Shown: piece by piece, positions 26,956-36,911 of the stretch
How positions within the stretch are numbered: position 1 is the stretch's first letter
Layout: each line of letters opens with the position of its first letter
Assembly (NCBI GenBank): GCA_902785925.1
Contig: CADAAI010000020.1
Coordinates: 1 to 48,857, forward strand
Length of the DNA stretch: 48,857 nucleotides
Direction of reading: 5' to 3'
From: an uncultured Bacteroidales bacterium
Lineage (GTDB): Bacteria; Bacteroidota; Bacteroidia; Bacteroidales; Muribaculaceae
The notes under the pieces: model-generated
The model's database searches: none
What the model was told of the DNA's origin: nothing
Seen by the model: only the letters and a program-made list of their open reading frames with translations
Position numbers and translations under genes: made by a program

Positions 26956-29900
26956 ATGAAAAAAGTCTACCTAATTTTCGCAATGGCGTTACTGCTGCCG
27001 TTGACCACCCTTGCTCAGGGATGGCCAGCCAATTATGGCGGAGTGATGCTGCAGGGTTTCTTCTGGGACAGTTACAAGGAGACCCCCGACTGCAGCCCCT
27101 TTGGTCCGTGGGCCAACCATGTCACCAACGAGGCTACTGAAACACACCAACCTGGCTATACCTGGGCAACCATGTATGGTGCTGGATGGACCGAAGGTGA
27201 AGAATGGCAAGTGCCAGTAACCACCTGGAATAGTCTGATCGCCCACAAGAACGAAATCACTCCTTACATCGACCTGCTGTGGCTGCCTCAGAGCGGCTCG
27301 ACTGTTGCCGACTCCACTATGGTCTATTATGAAAGCGAAGACAATAGTGGTCGACTCGGCGAACGTCCTTGGAGAAATGGATATGAGTGGGGATACAATG
27401 ATGGTAATGTAATCACCAACCCCGACTGTATGGGCTTTGTACCTGTGTTCTATTTCCACCACGGACTATCTTACAATCCCGATGGAACACCCTGGACCTA
27501 CACCGACAGTGAGGGCCGCACATGGACACCAATCTCCTACTTCGGCACCGAGGCCGAGCTGCGTGAGCTGATTTCGACCTACAAGGCCGAAGGCACTGGA
27601 GCCATCGAAGACGTGGTGGCAAACCACCGCGGCGGCTTGGGAACCTGGGCTGGCGACAAGTACTCTATCGAATTCCCAACCGAATGGTACCAAGGCACTT
27701 TCAGCCCCGAGGGAGAGTACATCCAGTGGAGCAGCGATGACGTGTGCAATGATGACGAGAGCCATCGCGGCACTGGTAATCCCGACTGCGGCGGCCAGGG
27801 TGAATGGGCACGCGACATCGACCACCACAGTCCTGCCACTCGCGCCAAGGTAATCAAGTTCCTCGACTTCTTGAAGAACGACCTGGGCTATGTGGGCTAC
27901 CGCTACGACTATGCTATGGGCTTCGAGGAGAAGCACTTTGCCGAGTACAACACCACCCTGCGACCCACCTTCAGCGTGGGTGAATACTGGGGCTCGAAAG
28001 AAGACATATCCAACTGGATTCACAAGACCTACATGGAGGGTACTTACCAGAGCGCAGTCTTCGACTTCCCATTGCAGAGCAACATCCGCGAGGCGTTCAA
28101 CAACGGCACCTACCAAATCTTGAACAACGCGGGCCTCATCAGCGACCCCGTCCTCAAACGCTATGCCGTGACCTTCCTCGACAACCACGACACCTTCAAG
28201 GACCTACCCACCGACGGCTCTAACTATAACTATCAGCACCGTGTGGAGAGGAACATAGTGGAGGCCAATGCCTTCATCCTGGCAATGCCTGGCACCCCTT
28301 GCTTGTTCTATCCTCACTTCATGCACCCCGAGTGGCACAACATTCTGTGTGAGCTCATCAAGGCACGCCGCACCGCTGGCATCACCAACGAGAGTGAGCG
28401 CTCAGCAGCCATTCTCGTGGGCACCAACGGTATTCAATGGGTTGTAACTGGAACCAACGGTCAGATTTGCTTCCAGCTGGGCGACGCTACCGACCAGGGT
28501 GTTCCCAATGGATTCACCACAGTGTGGGAGAGCGACGAAGTTGATGGCAAGCGTGTGGCACGCTTTAGCATCACCTCCAGCCTCTACCGTTTGATTCAAT
28601 TCAATACCAAGAAAAACCTCATCAACGGTTATCCAGTCATCGACCGCAACAGTTGCACCTTCAATGGCTCAATCACCGTTAACGTGAAGCCTTCGAGTGA
28701 GGGCTGCAAGCTGGTTTACACCACCAACGGACAGATGCCTAATGTCAACGACCCAGCCATCACCGAAGAGACTGCTCTTACTTTCAGCGAAACTACCACC
28801 CTCAAGGTGGGCGTTGTAGCTAATTACTCCGTGCCTACTTCATCGGTAGTTACCCGCCAGTATGTGAAGACTTCTACTGTCAGTGACAAACTCAACTTCT
28901 ATGTGAAGGATGACAATGCTCCTTACATCTACACCTATTACTACGACAACGAAGGTAATAAGGTTGAGCCATTTGGCTCTTGGCGTGGTTATCTGGCTTA
29001 TGAGAAAGTTACTGTGGGCGGCCTCGAGTGGTGGCACGTTAAGATGGACAAACCTGAATACCCAGTCAACCTGATTATCAACTGGGAAGGCAGCCAAACT
29101 CCCGACATCGATGGCATTACAAGCGATGTGTTCTACACCGTGAAGGATGGTCAGCCTAACGATGTGACCAATATCTACATGCCTATGATGGAAGACCCCA
29201 ACTTGTCAATCGACAAGCCCACTGGCAGCTATGAGAACGGCGTTTCGGCGATGATCACATCTTCTTATAGTGGTGCCACTATCGTTTATACTACCGACGG
29301 CACCGAGCCCACCACAAGCAGCCCCACTATCACTAGCGGTAGCACAGTATCATTCAATGAGAGCGGCAACCACTACCTGCGCGCCGGACTCGTCAGGGAC
29401 GGAGAGGTTATCAAGAAACTGGCACGAAGCTACTATGTTAGTGGTGGCACTGGCAATGGCGTGAACATCTATGTGAAGAACATGACCACCAACGACGTGC
29501 CTCACATCTATGCTTGGGACGCCAACGAGCAGGCTGTAACCGCTTCAGCTACTGGCGACGTGCTCAACGAGACCGAGACCAACTGCGGACAAACCTGGTA
29601 CAAGAAGCACTTTGACGCAGTACCTGCTGGCATGAGGTTCATGCTCACCGGTGATAAGGACAAGAGCGCCGACATCAAGTATCTTGAAAATGGCCACGAC
29701 TACTACTTCTACTACTACCCAGGAGCACACTTCGGCAACAGTGGCTTCCAACCTGGCTACATCGATGTTACTGCCGACAGCAAGCACACCACCGACGTGA
29801 AGGCTATCACCGTGTTTATGTACGACAACGGCAATGAAGAGTGGTCCAACGGCCTCAAACTCTATCCTTATGCTAACGACCACTACATCTTCTGGAACTG

Positions 29901-32043
29901 GGCAGAATCAGAATCTTGGGCTGAATCGGCATTCCCAACCACCAACCTTGGTGGCCAAAGCTGGTTCTACTGCACATTCCTCGACAAGGAGAGCATTGGC
30001 GCAATCATTTACAACGGTGCAAACGATAGCGAGCGCTTCGAGGTGAGCAACACCACCAGCGACGTCTTCATCAAATTCCCGATTGCCAACGACAACTGGA
30101 GCACTGGCGAGAATGTTACCAGCAATTATTCTCAATATCTGCCAGCAGTCGAGACTCCCGAGGAGGGCGCTGTCACTCCCGAACCCGAGCACATCATCCC
30201 GGCTTGCGCCACTTCTGTAGAAACCAGCTTGCACTGCTACTTTGAGAACAGCAGCTTTGGCTCGCCTTTCGCTTGGGTTTACAGCAGCACTAACACCTTT
30301 GGTGAGCACGGCTGGCCAGGAGAGGCACTGATAGAAGTTGTGGGTACTGCACCTAGTGGCAACCTCATTTACCGCTGGACCAACAACAACATGTTCAACT
30401 CCCCCAGCCACGTCATCTTCAGCAACAATGGTCAGTCGCAGGTTGGCCCGTTTGAGTTTGTCAACGGCGGTTATTACACTGCCAATGGCTTGGTTGGCAT
30501 CACCGACAACAACGTCAAGGAACTTAACGATATAAAGTCGGCATGGGAAGGTAAAGAATACCTCATCACCAACGACATCACAGCCGTGGTCACTGTCACC
30601 GACAGTCAAAACAAACGCCGCCTCTTTGCTAAGGACAACAACGTATTGCCCCCAACTGAAAACTGGGGCATGCCCGTGCCCGACGCATTGCAAGACTACA
30701 CCTACGATGAGAGCAACTGGGTGGAGCTCGTGTTACCCGAAGGCAGCGATATCAATCTTGACGGCTATGACCTGGTTGGCGGCACTGTAGTTGGCAAATA
30801 CTCAGGAGGCGAAAATCCCGTTTTGGAATTGACGGCAATACCATTGCGTAGCGAGGAGCACAGCTATACTTACAACAACTACCTTGTTGCCAACTTTGAC
30901 GTGCACAACTATGACTACTTCTACATTCGTCCAAAGGCTCAGGAGTACAGTATCATTAAGTATGCTATTTATCGCAATGGTAAGCTCGCAATGTCTAACC
31001 AACCCGGCGACAACCCATGGGACATCATGACCAATGCCGAGGTGGAGATAATCGATGATTCCACTTACTGGCAGAAAGAAATTCCACTGCGGCAGTTCCT
31101 CACCGAGGATGGCGTATATGAGTTAGAGGTGATTTGCAAGGCCTGGGGCCGGTATAACCGCGTGGCAGCAGTCAACGCCACTAGGATTGCCGACTTCCAA
31201 GAAATGGAGGCCATTACTCTTGCCGACCTGCTCGAGAATGGCGAGAACGATAAATTCTATCGCATCGCCGACTCTCTCGCGGTAGTCGACGTGCCACAGA
31301 ACTATGAGCCGTTTGCCTTCCTCAGCGACGGCAAGGACAACTGGATTAGGGTAAATTACCCCTATGACTTTTACGATATGTTCCAAAAGGACGGTTTCAT
31401 CGCCGCAGGAACCCTCAAGGCAACTCTGCACGATGTAGATTTTAACCCTTACCTCGAAGTCAACTCTGCCAGCTTTGGAGAGCCATTTGATGATGCAGTA
31501 GTAGTTCAGAGAGTGAATCTCGCTCAACCATTCACTCTCAAGCCTAACCAGGTGGTTGACGTTACTGGATACTGGAACGCTACTGACAACGCACTGCATG
31601 CTTATGCTCTAAGTAGTGACATTCAAGACCAGAACATCACCCTCACTACCGATTGGGCAGGATGGGGCGAAATCCTTACTGACAGCACTCGATACACTGT
31701 GCGTGCCGCTATCACTCTCAAGGAGCCATGGCACACCACAACCACCGACAGCATCAACACTAAAGATTATGACTACGGCGACTTCCATAACTACATTGCC
31801 AACGCACTCTATTGGCCTCAGATTGCAATAGCCATAACTGGTGATGTCAACGGCGACGGTCAGGTAACTGCGGTCGATGTGACGGCGCTCTACAACTTCC
31901 TGCTCAACAACGACGATTCCGACATCGTCAATGGCGACCAGACTGGCGACGGCATAATCACTTCTGCCGACGTTACTGCAGTCTACAACGTCTTGCTGGG
32001 CAGCCGCAAGAAAGTAAAGACCTACTCTTTACGCAAACATTAA
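26956..32043 (+). CDS. giant secreted GH13 alpha-amylase with multiple starch-binding-like modules and dockerin
   Basis: A 1695-residue exported protein (signal peptide 1-20). Residues about 25-500 are a GH13 alpha-amylase barrel: region I DVVANHR (219-225), nucleophile Asp318 in YRYDYAMGF, acid/base Glu343 in SVGEYWG, and Asp412 in FLDNHD. Then follow a chitobiase-C-like beta module (about 570-635), a CBM26-like module (645-735), a second chitobiase-C-like module (750-830) and three further CBM26-like modules (about 835-925, 950-1040, 1082-1180). About 440 unrecognised residues come next, and a dockerin pair at about 1628-1680 (GDVNGDGQVTAVDVTALYNF / GDQTGDGIITSADVTAVYNV). No type IX tail is seen. 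It stands alone on its transcript and ends at a terminator. Boundaries of the modules are approximate. Confidence 0.9.
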   Translation: MKKVYLIFAMALLLPLTTLAQGWPANYGGVMLQGFFWDSYKETPDCSPFGPWANHVTNEATETHQPGYTWATMYGAGWTEGEEWQVPVTTWNSLIAHKNEITPYIDLLWLPQSGSTVADSTMVYYESEDNSGRLGERPWRNGYEWGYNDGNVITNPDCMGFVPVFYFHHGLSYNPDGTPWTYTDSEGRTWTPISYFGTEAELRELISTYKAEGTGAIEDVVANHRGGLGTWAGDKYSIEFPTEWYQGTFSPEGEYIQWSSDDVCNDDESHRGTGNPDCGGQGEWARDIDHHSPATRAKVIKFLDFLKNDLGYVGYRYDYAMGFEEKHFAEYNTTLRPTFSVGEYWGSKEDISNWIHKTYMEGTYQSAVFDFPLQSNIREAFNNGTYQILNNAGLISDPVLKRYAVTFLDNHDTFKDLPTDGSNYNYQHRVERNIVEANAFILAMPGTPCLFYPHFMHPEWHNILCELIKARRTAGITNESERSAAILVGTNGIQWVVTGTNGQICFQLGDATDQGVPNGFTTVWESDEVDGKRVARFSITSSLYRLIQFNTKKNLINGYPVIDRNSCTFNGSITVNVKPSSEGCKLVYTTNGQMPNVNDPAITEETALTFSETTTLKVGVVANYSVPTSSVVTRQYVKTSTVSDKLNFYVKDDNAPYIYTYYYDNEGNKVEPFGSWRGYLAYEKVTVGGLEWWHVKMDKPEYPVNLIINWEGSQTPDIDGITSDVFYTVKDGQPNDVTNIYMPMMEDPNLSIDKPTGSYENGVSAMITSSYSGATIVYTTDGTEPTTSSPTITSGSTVSFNESGNHYLRAGLVRDGEVIKKLARSYYVSGGTGNGVNIYVKNMTTNDVPHIYAWDANEQAVTASATGDVLNETETNCGQTWYKKHFDAVPAGMRFMLTGDKDKSADIKYLENGHDYYFYYYPGAHFGNSGFQPGYIDVTADSKHTTDVKAITVFMYDNGNEEWSNGLKLYPYANDHYIFWNWAESESWAESAFPTTNLGGQSWFYCTFLDKESIGAIIYNGANDSERFEVSNTTSDVFIKFPIANDNWSTGENVTSNYSQYLPAVETPEEGAVTPEPEHIIPACATSVETSLHCYFENSSFGSPFAWVYSSTNTFGEHGWPGEALIEVVGTAPSGNLIYRWTNNNMFNSPSHVIFSNNGQSQVGPFEFVNGGYYTANGLVGITDNNVKELNDIKSAWEGKEYLITNDITAVVTVTDSQNKRRLFAKDNNVLPPTENWGMPVPDALQDYTYDESNWVELVLPEGSDINLDGYDLVGGTVVGKYSGGENPVLELTAIPLRSEEHSYTYNNYLVANFDVHNYDYFYIRPKAQEYSIIKYAIYRNGKLAMSNQPGDNPWDIMTNAEVEIIDDSTYWQKEIPLRQFLTEDGVYELEVICKAWGRYNRVAAVNATRIADFQEMEAITLADLLENGENDKFYRIADSLAVVDVPQNYEPFAFLSDGKDNWIRVNYPYDFYDMFQKDGFIAAGTLKATLHDVDFNPYLEVNSASFGEPFDDAVVVQRVNLAQPFTLKPNQVVDVTGYWNATDNALHAYALSSDIQDQNITLTTDWAGWGEILTDSTRYTVRAAITLKEPWHTTTTDSINTKDYDYGDFHNYIANALYWPQIAIAITGDVNGDGQVTAVDVTALYNFLLNNDDSDIVNGDQTGDGIITSADVTAVYNVLLGSRKKVKTYSLRKH

Positions 32044-32063
32044 TCGCTTGAACATCAATCCAT

Positions 32064-32098
32064 AAAAAGGTGCCCCAACCAAGGAGCACCTTTTTATT
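32064..32098 (+). terminator. Rho-independent terminator after the amylase gene
   Basis: AAAAAGGTGC pairs with GCACCTTTTT around a 12-nt loop. Confidence 0.85.
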
Positions 32099-32132
32099 AT
32101 CTCCCAATCACCATTATCTCAAAACTTTTCAC

Positions 32133-32140
32133 TATCTTTG
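32133..32140 (+). promoter_or_regulatory. -7 box (TATCTTTG) for the prolyl oligopeptidase gene
   Basis: A TAnnTTTG match 72 nt before the ATG, just after the amylase terminator. Confidence 0.55.
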
Positions 32141-32212
32141 CACTGAACGAGGCAAAAACTCCCCCTCTCCACGCTATACTCTATACTGAACAAACTAAAA
32201 ACTAATAAATCA

Positions 32213-34318
32213 ATGAAGAAAACCATCATCATGTGCACTGCACTACTCATGGCTGGAGCAGCCGCTGCCCAGCCAAAAATCACCTACCCAAAGGCTAAGA
32301 CTGTCGATGTCGTCGACGACTACTTCGGAACCAAGGTCGCCGACCCATACCGTTGGCTCGAGGACGACAACAGCGCCGAGACTGCCGCTTGGGTGAAGGC
32401 CGAGAACGAAATCACACAGTCCTATCTTCAGAAAATCCCGTTCCGCGACAAGGTTAAGGCGCGTCTCACCGAGCTCGCCAACTACCCCAAGATGGGCACG
32501 CCATTCTATGTAAAGGACAAAATCTACTACTTCAGGAATGACGGCCTCCAGAACCAGAGCGTCCTCTATGTCAAGGACAAGCTCGACGGAGAGGAGCGCT
32601 TGGTCTTCGACCCCAACACCCTGAGCCAGGACGGCACAGTCGCCCTCCAGAGCCTCAACTTCTCGAAGGACGGCCGCTACGCTGCCTACACTATCACCCG
32701 CAACGGTAGCGACTGGAACGAAATCATCGTCCACGATCTCAAGACCGGCAAGATGCTCGACGACCACATCGTCTGGGCCAAGTTCACCGATGCGCAGTGG
32801 CTCGGCGACGGCTTCTTCTATAGCGCCTACGACCAGCCCGAGGACGCCAAGTCGTCCAAAAACGAGTGGCACAAGGTCATGTACCACAAGCTGGGCACTC
32901 CGCAGGCCGACGACTACCTCGAGTTCCGCAGCTACGACGACCCTCTGCTCTTCCATCAGGTGGGTGTCGACGAGGATGAGCGCTTCGTCTTCATCCTCCA
33001 GAGCGCTGGCGAGGGCAACGCGCTCTACGTCAAGGACCTCAAGAACGTCAATCCTCACTATGTGAAGATTGCTCAGGATGGTGAGTACGCATTCTCTCCC
33101 ATCGGTGTCGACAATGGCAAGATTTACGTCATGACCAACCAGAACGCGCCTTGCTACAAGGTGCTGGCCTATGATGCCGACAATCTCGGAGCCAAGAACT
33201 TCACCGAGTTCATCCCCGAGAAGCAGTGGGTGCTCAGCGGCATCCAGATGAGCAACCACAAGTTCATCGTCACCTACGACCGCGACGCCAGCACTCATGC
33301 CTATCTCTACGACCGCAACGGCAACGAGATGCACGAAATCAAGCTCCCGGCCCTCGGCTCGGTGGGCTTCAGCAGCAAGAACAAGCGCAGCGAGGTGTTC
33401 TACAACTTCACTTCCTACACCTTCCCCTCCACCATCTACAGCTACAATGCCGAGACCAACGAGTCTACACCCTTCTTTGAGCCAAAAATCGCGCTCAATC
33501 CTGCCGACTATGTCACCGAGCAGGTCTTCTACCCCAGCAAGGACGGAACCAAGATTCCAATGTTCCTCATCTACAAGAAAGGCATGAAAAAAGACGGCAA
33601 GCGTCCAGTCTTCCTCTATGGCTACGGTGGCTTCAACGTGTCGATGAACCCAGGATTCAGCTACGCCCGCACCCCATTCGCCATGATCGACAAGGGCGGC
33701 ATCTGCGCCTACACCAACCTGCGTGGCGGTGGCGAGTATGGCGAGGAATGGCACAAGGCAGGCACCAAGATGTCGAAGCAGAACGTCTTCGACGACTTCA
33801 TCGCTGCTGCCGAGTGGCTCATCGCTCAGGGCTATACCAAGAAGGGCAAAATCGCTTGTAACGGCGGCAGCAACGGCGGTCTACTCGTTGGCGCTGTTGT
33901 CAACCAGCGTCCCGACCTCTGGGGAGCTGCTGTGCCTCAGGTGGGTGTGATGGACATGCTACGCTACCACCTCTTCACCATCGGCTGGAACTGGGCACCC
34001 GACTATGGCCGCAGCGACGACAGCCGCGAGATGTTCGAGTATCTCAAGGGCTACTCGCCTCTGCACACCATCAAGAACGACGGCACGCCCTATCCTCCCA
34101 TCATGGTCACCACCAGCGACCACGACGACCGCGTAGTGCCTGCCCACTCTTTCAAGTATGCTGCACAGCTACAAGCTAGCGACACCGGCAACGCTGTCAA
34201 GCTCATCCGCATCGACGTCAACGCTGGCCACGGCCACGGCAAACCCATGAGTAAGGTCATCGAGGAGTACACCGACATCCAGTCGTTCATCATGTACAAC
34301 CTCGGTGTGAAACCCTAA
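32213..34318 (+). CDS. prolyl oligopeptidase (S9A)
   Basis: A 701-residue exported serine peptidase (signal peptide 1-19) that cuts peptides after proline. An N-terminal segment (PYRWLEDDNSAETAAWVKAE) caps a seven-bladed propeller (about 80-420), followed by the catalytic domain. The triad is Ser553 in GGSNGG, Asp639 in SDHDDRVVP and His673 in AGHGHGKP. Codon usage is GC-rich, which leaves a 503-residue antisense frame open across it. A hairpin-rich repeat element follows the stop. Confidence 0.94.
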   Translation: MKKTIIMCTALLMAGAAAAQPKITYPKAKTVDVVDDYFGTKVADPYRWLEDDNSAETAAWVKAENEITQSYLQKIPFRDKVKARLTELANYPKMGTPFYVKDKIYYFRNDGLQNQSVLYVKDKLDGEERLVFDPNTLSQDGTVALQSLNFSKDGRYAAYTITRNGSDWNEIIVHDLKTGKMLDDHIVWAKFTDAQWLGDGFFYSAYDQPEDAKSSKNEWHKVMYHKLGTPQADDYLEFRSYDDPLLFHQVGVDEDERFVFILQSAGEGNALYVKDLKNVNPHYVKIAQDGEYAFSPIGVDNGKIYVMTNQNAPCYKVLAYDADNLGAKNFTEFIPEKQWVLSGIQMSNHKFIVTYDRDASTHAYLYDRNGNEMHEIKLPALGSVGFSSKNKRSEVFYNFTSYTFPSTIYSYNAETNESTPFFEPKIALNPADYVTEQVFYPSKDGTKIPMFLIYKKGMKKDGKRPVFLYGYGGFNVSMNPGFSYARTPFAMIDKGGICAYTNLRGGGEYGEEWHKAGTKMSKQNVFDDFIAAAEWLIAQGYTKKGKIACNGGSNGGLLVGAVVNQRPDLWGAAVPQVGVMDMLRYHLFTIGWNWAPDYGRSDDSREMFEYLKGYSPLHTIKNDGTPYPPIMVTTSDHDDRVVPAHSFKYAAQLQASDTGNAVKLIRIDVNAGHGHGKPMSKVIEEYTDIQSFIMYNLGVKP

Positions 34319-34347
34319 CCAGTCGACAGTTGAGAGTTAAGATGGGA

Positions 34348-34486
34348 GCTTTGCCGGCTATCGCCGGAAATTAGAGCACTTCGTGCTAAAATTATTTTAA
34401 TTTAAAATTTTAGCGCCCTTGGGCGCAACACTTACAATTTTAGAGCCGTAGGCTCTCTAATTTCCACTCCACAGGAGTGGCAAAAA
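34348..34486 (+). repeat. modular hairpin element, copy B1
   Basis: A string of short perfect hairpins with 3-4 nt loops: GCCGGC-TATC-GCCGG, AGCAC-TTC-GTGCT, GCGCC-CTT-GGGCGC, AGAGCC-GTA-GGCTCT and CCACTCC-ACA-GGAGTGG, joined by AT-rich spacers (AATTTTAG / CTAAAATT). It ends 15-20 nt before the lolD start. Copy B2 at 35373-35487 differs at two positions over about 115 bp. Confidence 0.88.
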
Positions 34487-34500
34487 CGATAATGAGACCT

Positions 34501-35169
34501 ATGTTAGAAGCAAAAAACATAATCAAGCGCTACGGTGACCTCGAGGTCCTGAAAGGGGTCTCGGTCACCATTGGCGACGGCGAGATTGTCGCCATCGTCG
34601 GGCCCAGCGGTGCCGGCAAGACAACCTTGCTCCAAATCATCGGCACCCTCGACACGCCCAACGGCGGACAGGTGCTATATGACGGCACCGATGTTCTGGC
34701 ACTCAAGCAGCGCGAGTTGGCGCACTTCCGCAACCGCAACATTGGCTTCGTCTTCCAGTTCCACCAGCTCTTGCCCGAGTTCACCACCATCGAGAACGTC
34801 GCCATTCCGGCCCTCATTGGAGGAGATAAGCGCTCCGATGCCTACGACCGGGCGCGACAGCTCCTCGACTACCTAGGACTCAGCCAGCGACTCGACCACA
34901 AACCCGCGCAGCTCAGCGGTGGCGAGCGGCAGCGTGTCGCTGTAGCGCGTGCCCTCATCAACAACCCCAAGGTCATCCTCGCCGATGAGCCCTCGGGGTC
35001 GCTCGACACGCAGAACAAGCTTGAGCTGCACCAGCTCTTCTTCGACCTGCGCGACAAGTTCCACCACACCTTCGTCATCGTCACCCACGACGAGACGCTC
35101 GCAAGCAGCGCCAACGTCGACCGCGTACTCCACATGCGCGACGGACTAATAGTCGAGAGTGGAGAGTGA
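34501..35169 (+). CDS. lolD: ABC transporter ATP-binding protein, LolD type
   Basis: The ATPase of a lipoprotein-releasing (LolCDE-type) or related MacB-family transporter. The start is the ATG at 34501 ([16 protein letters not shown]); in-frame ATG 34492 is possible and the GTG at 34477 lies inside a repeat. Walker A is GPSGAGKT (about 36-43), the signature is [15 protein letters not shown] (about 137-151) and Walker B is [12 protein letters not shown] (about 157-168). No permease gene is adjacent, so the membrane partner lies elsewhere. Confidence 0.9.
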   Translation: MLEAKNIIKRYGDLEVLKGVSVTIGDGEIVAIVGPSGAGKTTLLQIIGTLDTPNGGQVLYDGTDVLALKQRELAHFRNRNIGFVFQFHQLLPEFTTIENVAIPALIGGDKRSDAYDRARQLLDYLGLSQRLDHKPAQLSGGERQRVAVARALINNPKVILADEPSGSLDTQNKLELHQLFFDLRDKFHHTFVIVTHDETLASSANVDRVLHMRDGLIVESGE

Positions 35170-35195
35170 AGACGAAAGAGGATAGAGGAAAGAGA

Positions 35196-35314
35196 ACTCC
35201 CCCCTAAGATAGACCAATGGTGCAAACCGAATGCAGAACCGAGTTTGCTCTAGTTATGCTGAGGTGCAGCCCATTGCCGCTGAAAGAGCGGGTGCTCCAA
35301 AGGGGCGGGGGAGT
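35196..35314. repeat. CTCCCCC/GGGGGAG inverted repeat, copy C1
   Basis: ACTCCCCC (35196-35203) and GGGGGAGT (35307-35314) bound about 100 bp, including GTGCTCCAAAGGGGCG just inside the right arm. It is a diverged, longer relative of the copy at 36217-36262. Confidence 0.6.
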
Positions 35315-35372
35315 ATGACCAGCACACCACGCTTCGCGTGACTTATGCTTTGAAATCTCCCCGAGCTAAAGG

Positions 35373-35487
35373 TTAGAGCACTTCGTGCTAAAATTATTTT
35401 AATTTAAAATTTTAGCGCCCTTGGGCGCAACATTTACAATTTTAGAGCAGTAGGCTCTCTAATTTCCACTCCACAGGAGTGGCAAAA
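35373..35487 (+). repeat. modular hairpin element, copy B2
   Basis: The same order of hairpins as B1 (AGCAC-TTC-GTGCT, GCGCC-CTT-GGGCGC, AGAGC-AGTAG-GCTCT, CCACTCC-ACA-GGAGTGG) without the GCCGG hairpin. Two substitutions separate it from B1; one breaks a base pair in the AGAGCC hairpin. It ends 10-14 nt before the ATG of the lipoprotein gene at 35497. Confidence 0.88.
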
Positions 35488-35496
35488 CTAAAAACA

Positions 35497-36183
35497 ATGA
35501 GAACTATCATCCTTGCAATAGCAACGCTCTTGGCGTTCACGGCTTGCGACCGCAGCCATGACGGCAAACTCGACTCAACCTTCGAGACGCAGCTTGTCGA
35601 CATCGTCACCTACACTGGCGTCGACGACGACAACCACGCCGTCTTCCGCCTTGACGGACGCGACGATGATCCCGCCGTCATGCTCTTCACCAGTGTTGGA
35701 GCCCCCGAAAAGGTCAAGACCCACGAACGCGTGCTCCTCACCTATGCCGTCAACCACCGCGCCCCCGATGGCTCCTACTGCTATGTCGACGCTATGGGCT
35801 ACTCGCGCATCATCAACGACTCCATCCGCGTCAACTCCAATCCCATCGACACCTATTCCATGCGGCCCATCCGTCTCAAGAGTGTGTGGCGCACGGGCGA
35901 GTACCTCAACCTCTACGCCCAGGTCGAGTACACCGGCAAGAACCGACTCCTCTACATGATGATCGACCGCGACACCAAGTATAACGATACCGTCGACGCC
36001 TACCTCGTACACGACCTCCTCGCCACGCCGCCCGACAGCATCTTCTACTGGCGCGACACCTACCTCTCTATCAACATTGGCGCTCTCAAGAGCCCCAGCG
36101 CTCCCTGCCACGTCCTCCGTCTCTACCTCAACGACGACAACAACCCCAACGTGAAATCCCACAACTTCAACATAAAACCGTAG
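35497..36183 (+). CDS. NigD-like lipoprotein
   Basis: The start is the ATG at 35497 (MRTIILAIATLLAFTAC); the GTG at 35479 lies in a repeat. The 228-residue lipoprotein (lipobox FTAC, Cys17) has an OB-like N-terminal half (FRLDGRDDDPAVMLFTSVG...RVLLTYAV) and a C-terminal half with EYLNLYAQVEYTGKNRLLYM, as in the NigD family of Bacteroidales surface lipoproteins. NigD proteins are of unknown function, some near bacteriocin genes. The family assignment is tentative. Confidence 0.6.
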   Translation: MRTIILAIATLLAFTACDRSHDGKLDSTFETQLVDIVTYTGVDDDNHAVFRLDGRDDDPAVMLFTSVGAPEKVKTHERVLLTYAVNHRAPDGSYCYVDAMGYSRIINDSIRVNSNPIDTYSMRPIRLKSVWRTGEYLNLYAQVEYTGKNRLLYMMIDRDTKYNDTVDAYLVHDLLATPPDSIFYWRDTYLSINIGALKSPSAPCHVLRLYLNDDNNPNVKSHNFNIKP

Positions 36184-36216
36184 AGAGTCGAGAGGAAAGA
36201 GGAAAGAGGAAAAAGA

Positions 36217-36262
36217 ACTCCCCCTATATCTTAGAGGGGGTGCCCCAAAGGGGCGGGGGAGT
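36217..36262. repeat. CTCCCCC/GGGGGAG inverted repeat, copy C2
   Basis: The outer arms ACTCCCCC and GGGGGAGT enclose an inner hairpin GCCCC-AAA-GGGGC. The flanking GAGGAAAGAGG run is shared with copy C1. It lies 34 nt after the NigD-like gene. Confidence 0.7.
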
Positions 36263-36365
36263 ATGCACACACAGCAAGCGCAGCTTGCTTTCTCTCACCA
36301 CTCACCACTCACCACTCCCCTCTCACCTAAACAAAACTAATAACTAAAAACTAAAAACTAATAAC

Positions 36366-36848
36366 ATGAACTATCCTCCTCAATATGCTCCTCCCCTGCC
36401 ACCCAAGAAAAAGAGCGGCTGGGTCAACGTCTTGCTCATTGGCTGCGGATGCCTCATGGGCCTCGGTCTGGCTACCATTGCCATCATGGCACTCATTGGC
36501 TACAGCATTTTCAACCAGGAGGATCCCAACGACACTGCTATCATGCTCGACAACCTCAACCTCAAGGGCAAACCAGCGGTGATGTATAGCAACGCCGAGG
36601 AAATTACTGGCAAACTCCATCTCGACATGCCCAAGGTTTCGGTGCTCGAGACCCTTGGCACACCCTCCGAGTATGCCTACGCCAAGTGGGACGACCGCAT
36701 CATCTATATGTATGGCGACAGCTGCACCGTGGAAATCGGCTTCGACCATGGAGTTCTAATCGATGCCACCACCTATTGCGACGGACAGTCCACCACAATA
36801 ATCGGCGACGAAACCGTAGTCAACGAATCTGCCCTCGACAGCATCTAG
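36366..36848 (+). CDS. small single-pass membrane protein with BamE/SmpA-like domain
   Basis: A 160-residue protein: a proline-rich cytoplasmic start (MNYPPQYAPPLPPKKKSG), one membrane helix (about 19-50) and an exported domain. Residues about 90-140 (VSVLETLGTPSEYAYAKWDD...VEIGFDHGVLIDATTY) resemble the small alpha-beta BamE/SmpA fold. Function unknown. A 180-bp gap before it holds repeat C2. Confidence 0.6.
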   Translation: MNYPPQYAPPLPPKKKSGWVNVLLIGCGCLMGLGLATIAIMALIGYSIFNQEDPNDTAIMLDNLNLKGKPAVMYSNAEEITGKLHLDMPKVSVLETLGTPSEYAYAKWDDRIIYMYGDSCTVEIGFDHGVLIDATTYCDGQSTTIIGDETVVNESALDSI

Positions 36849-36911
36849 CTTTCAGAGGTAAGAGGTGAGTGGTAAGGAATAGACTATGCCTTTGTCTGAC
36901 CCCGTCCGACC

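Noticed and set aside
32243..33754. 503-residue minus-strand open frame
   Set aside because: It lies wholly antisense to the prolyl oligopeptidase gene, whose GC-rich codons keep the opposite frame open; low-complexity Val/Glu/Leu composition and no known motif.
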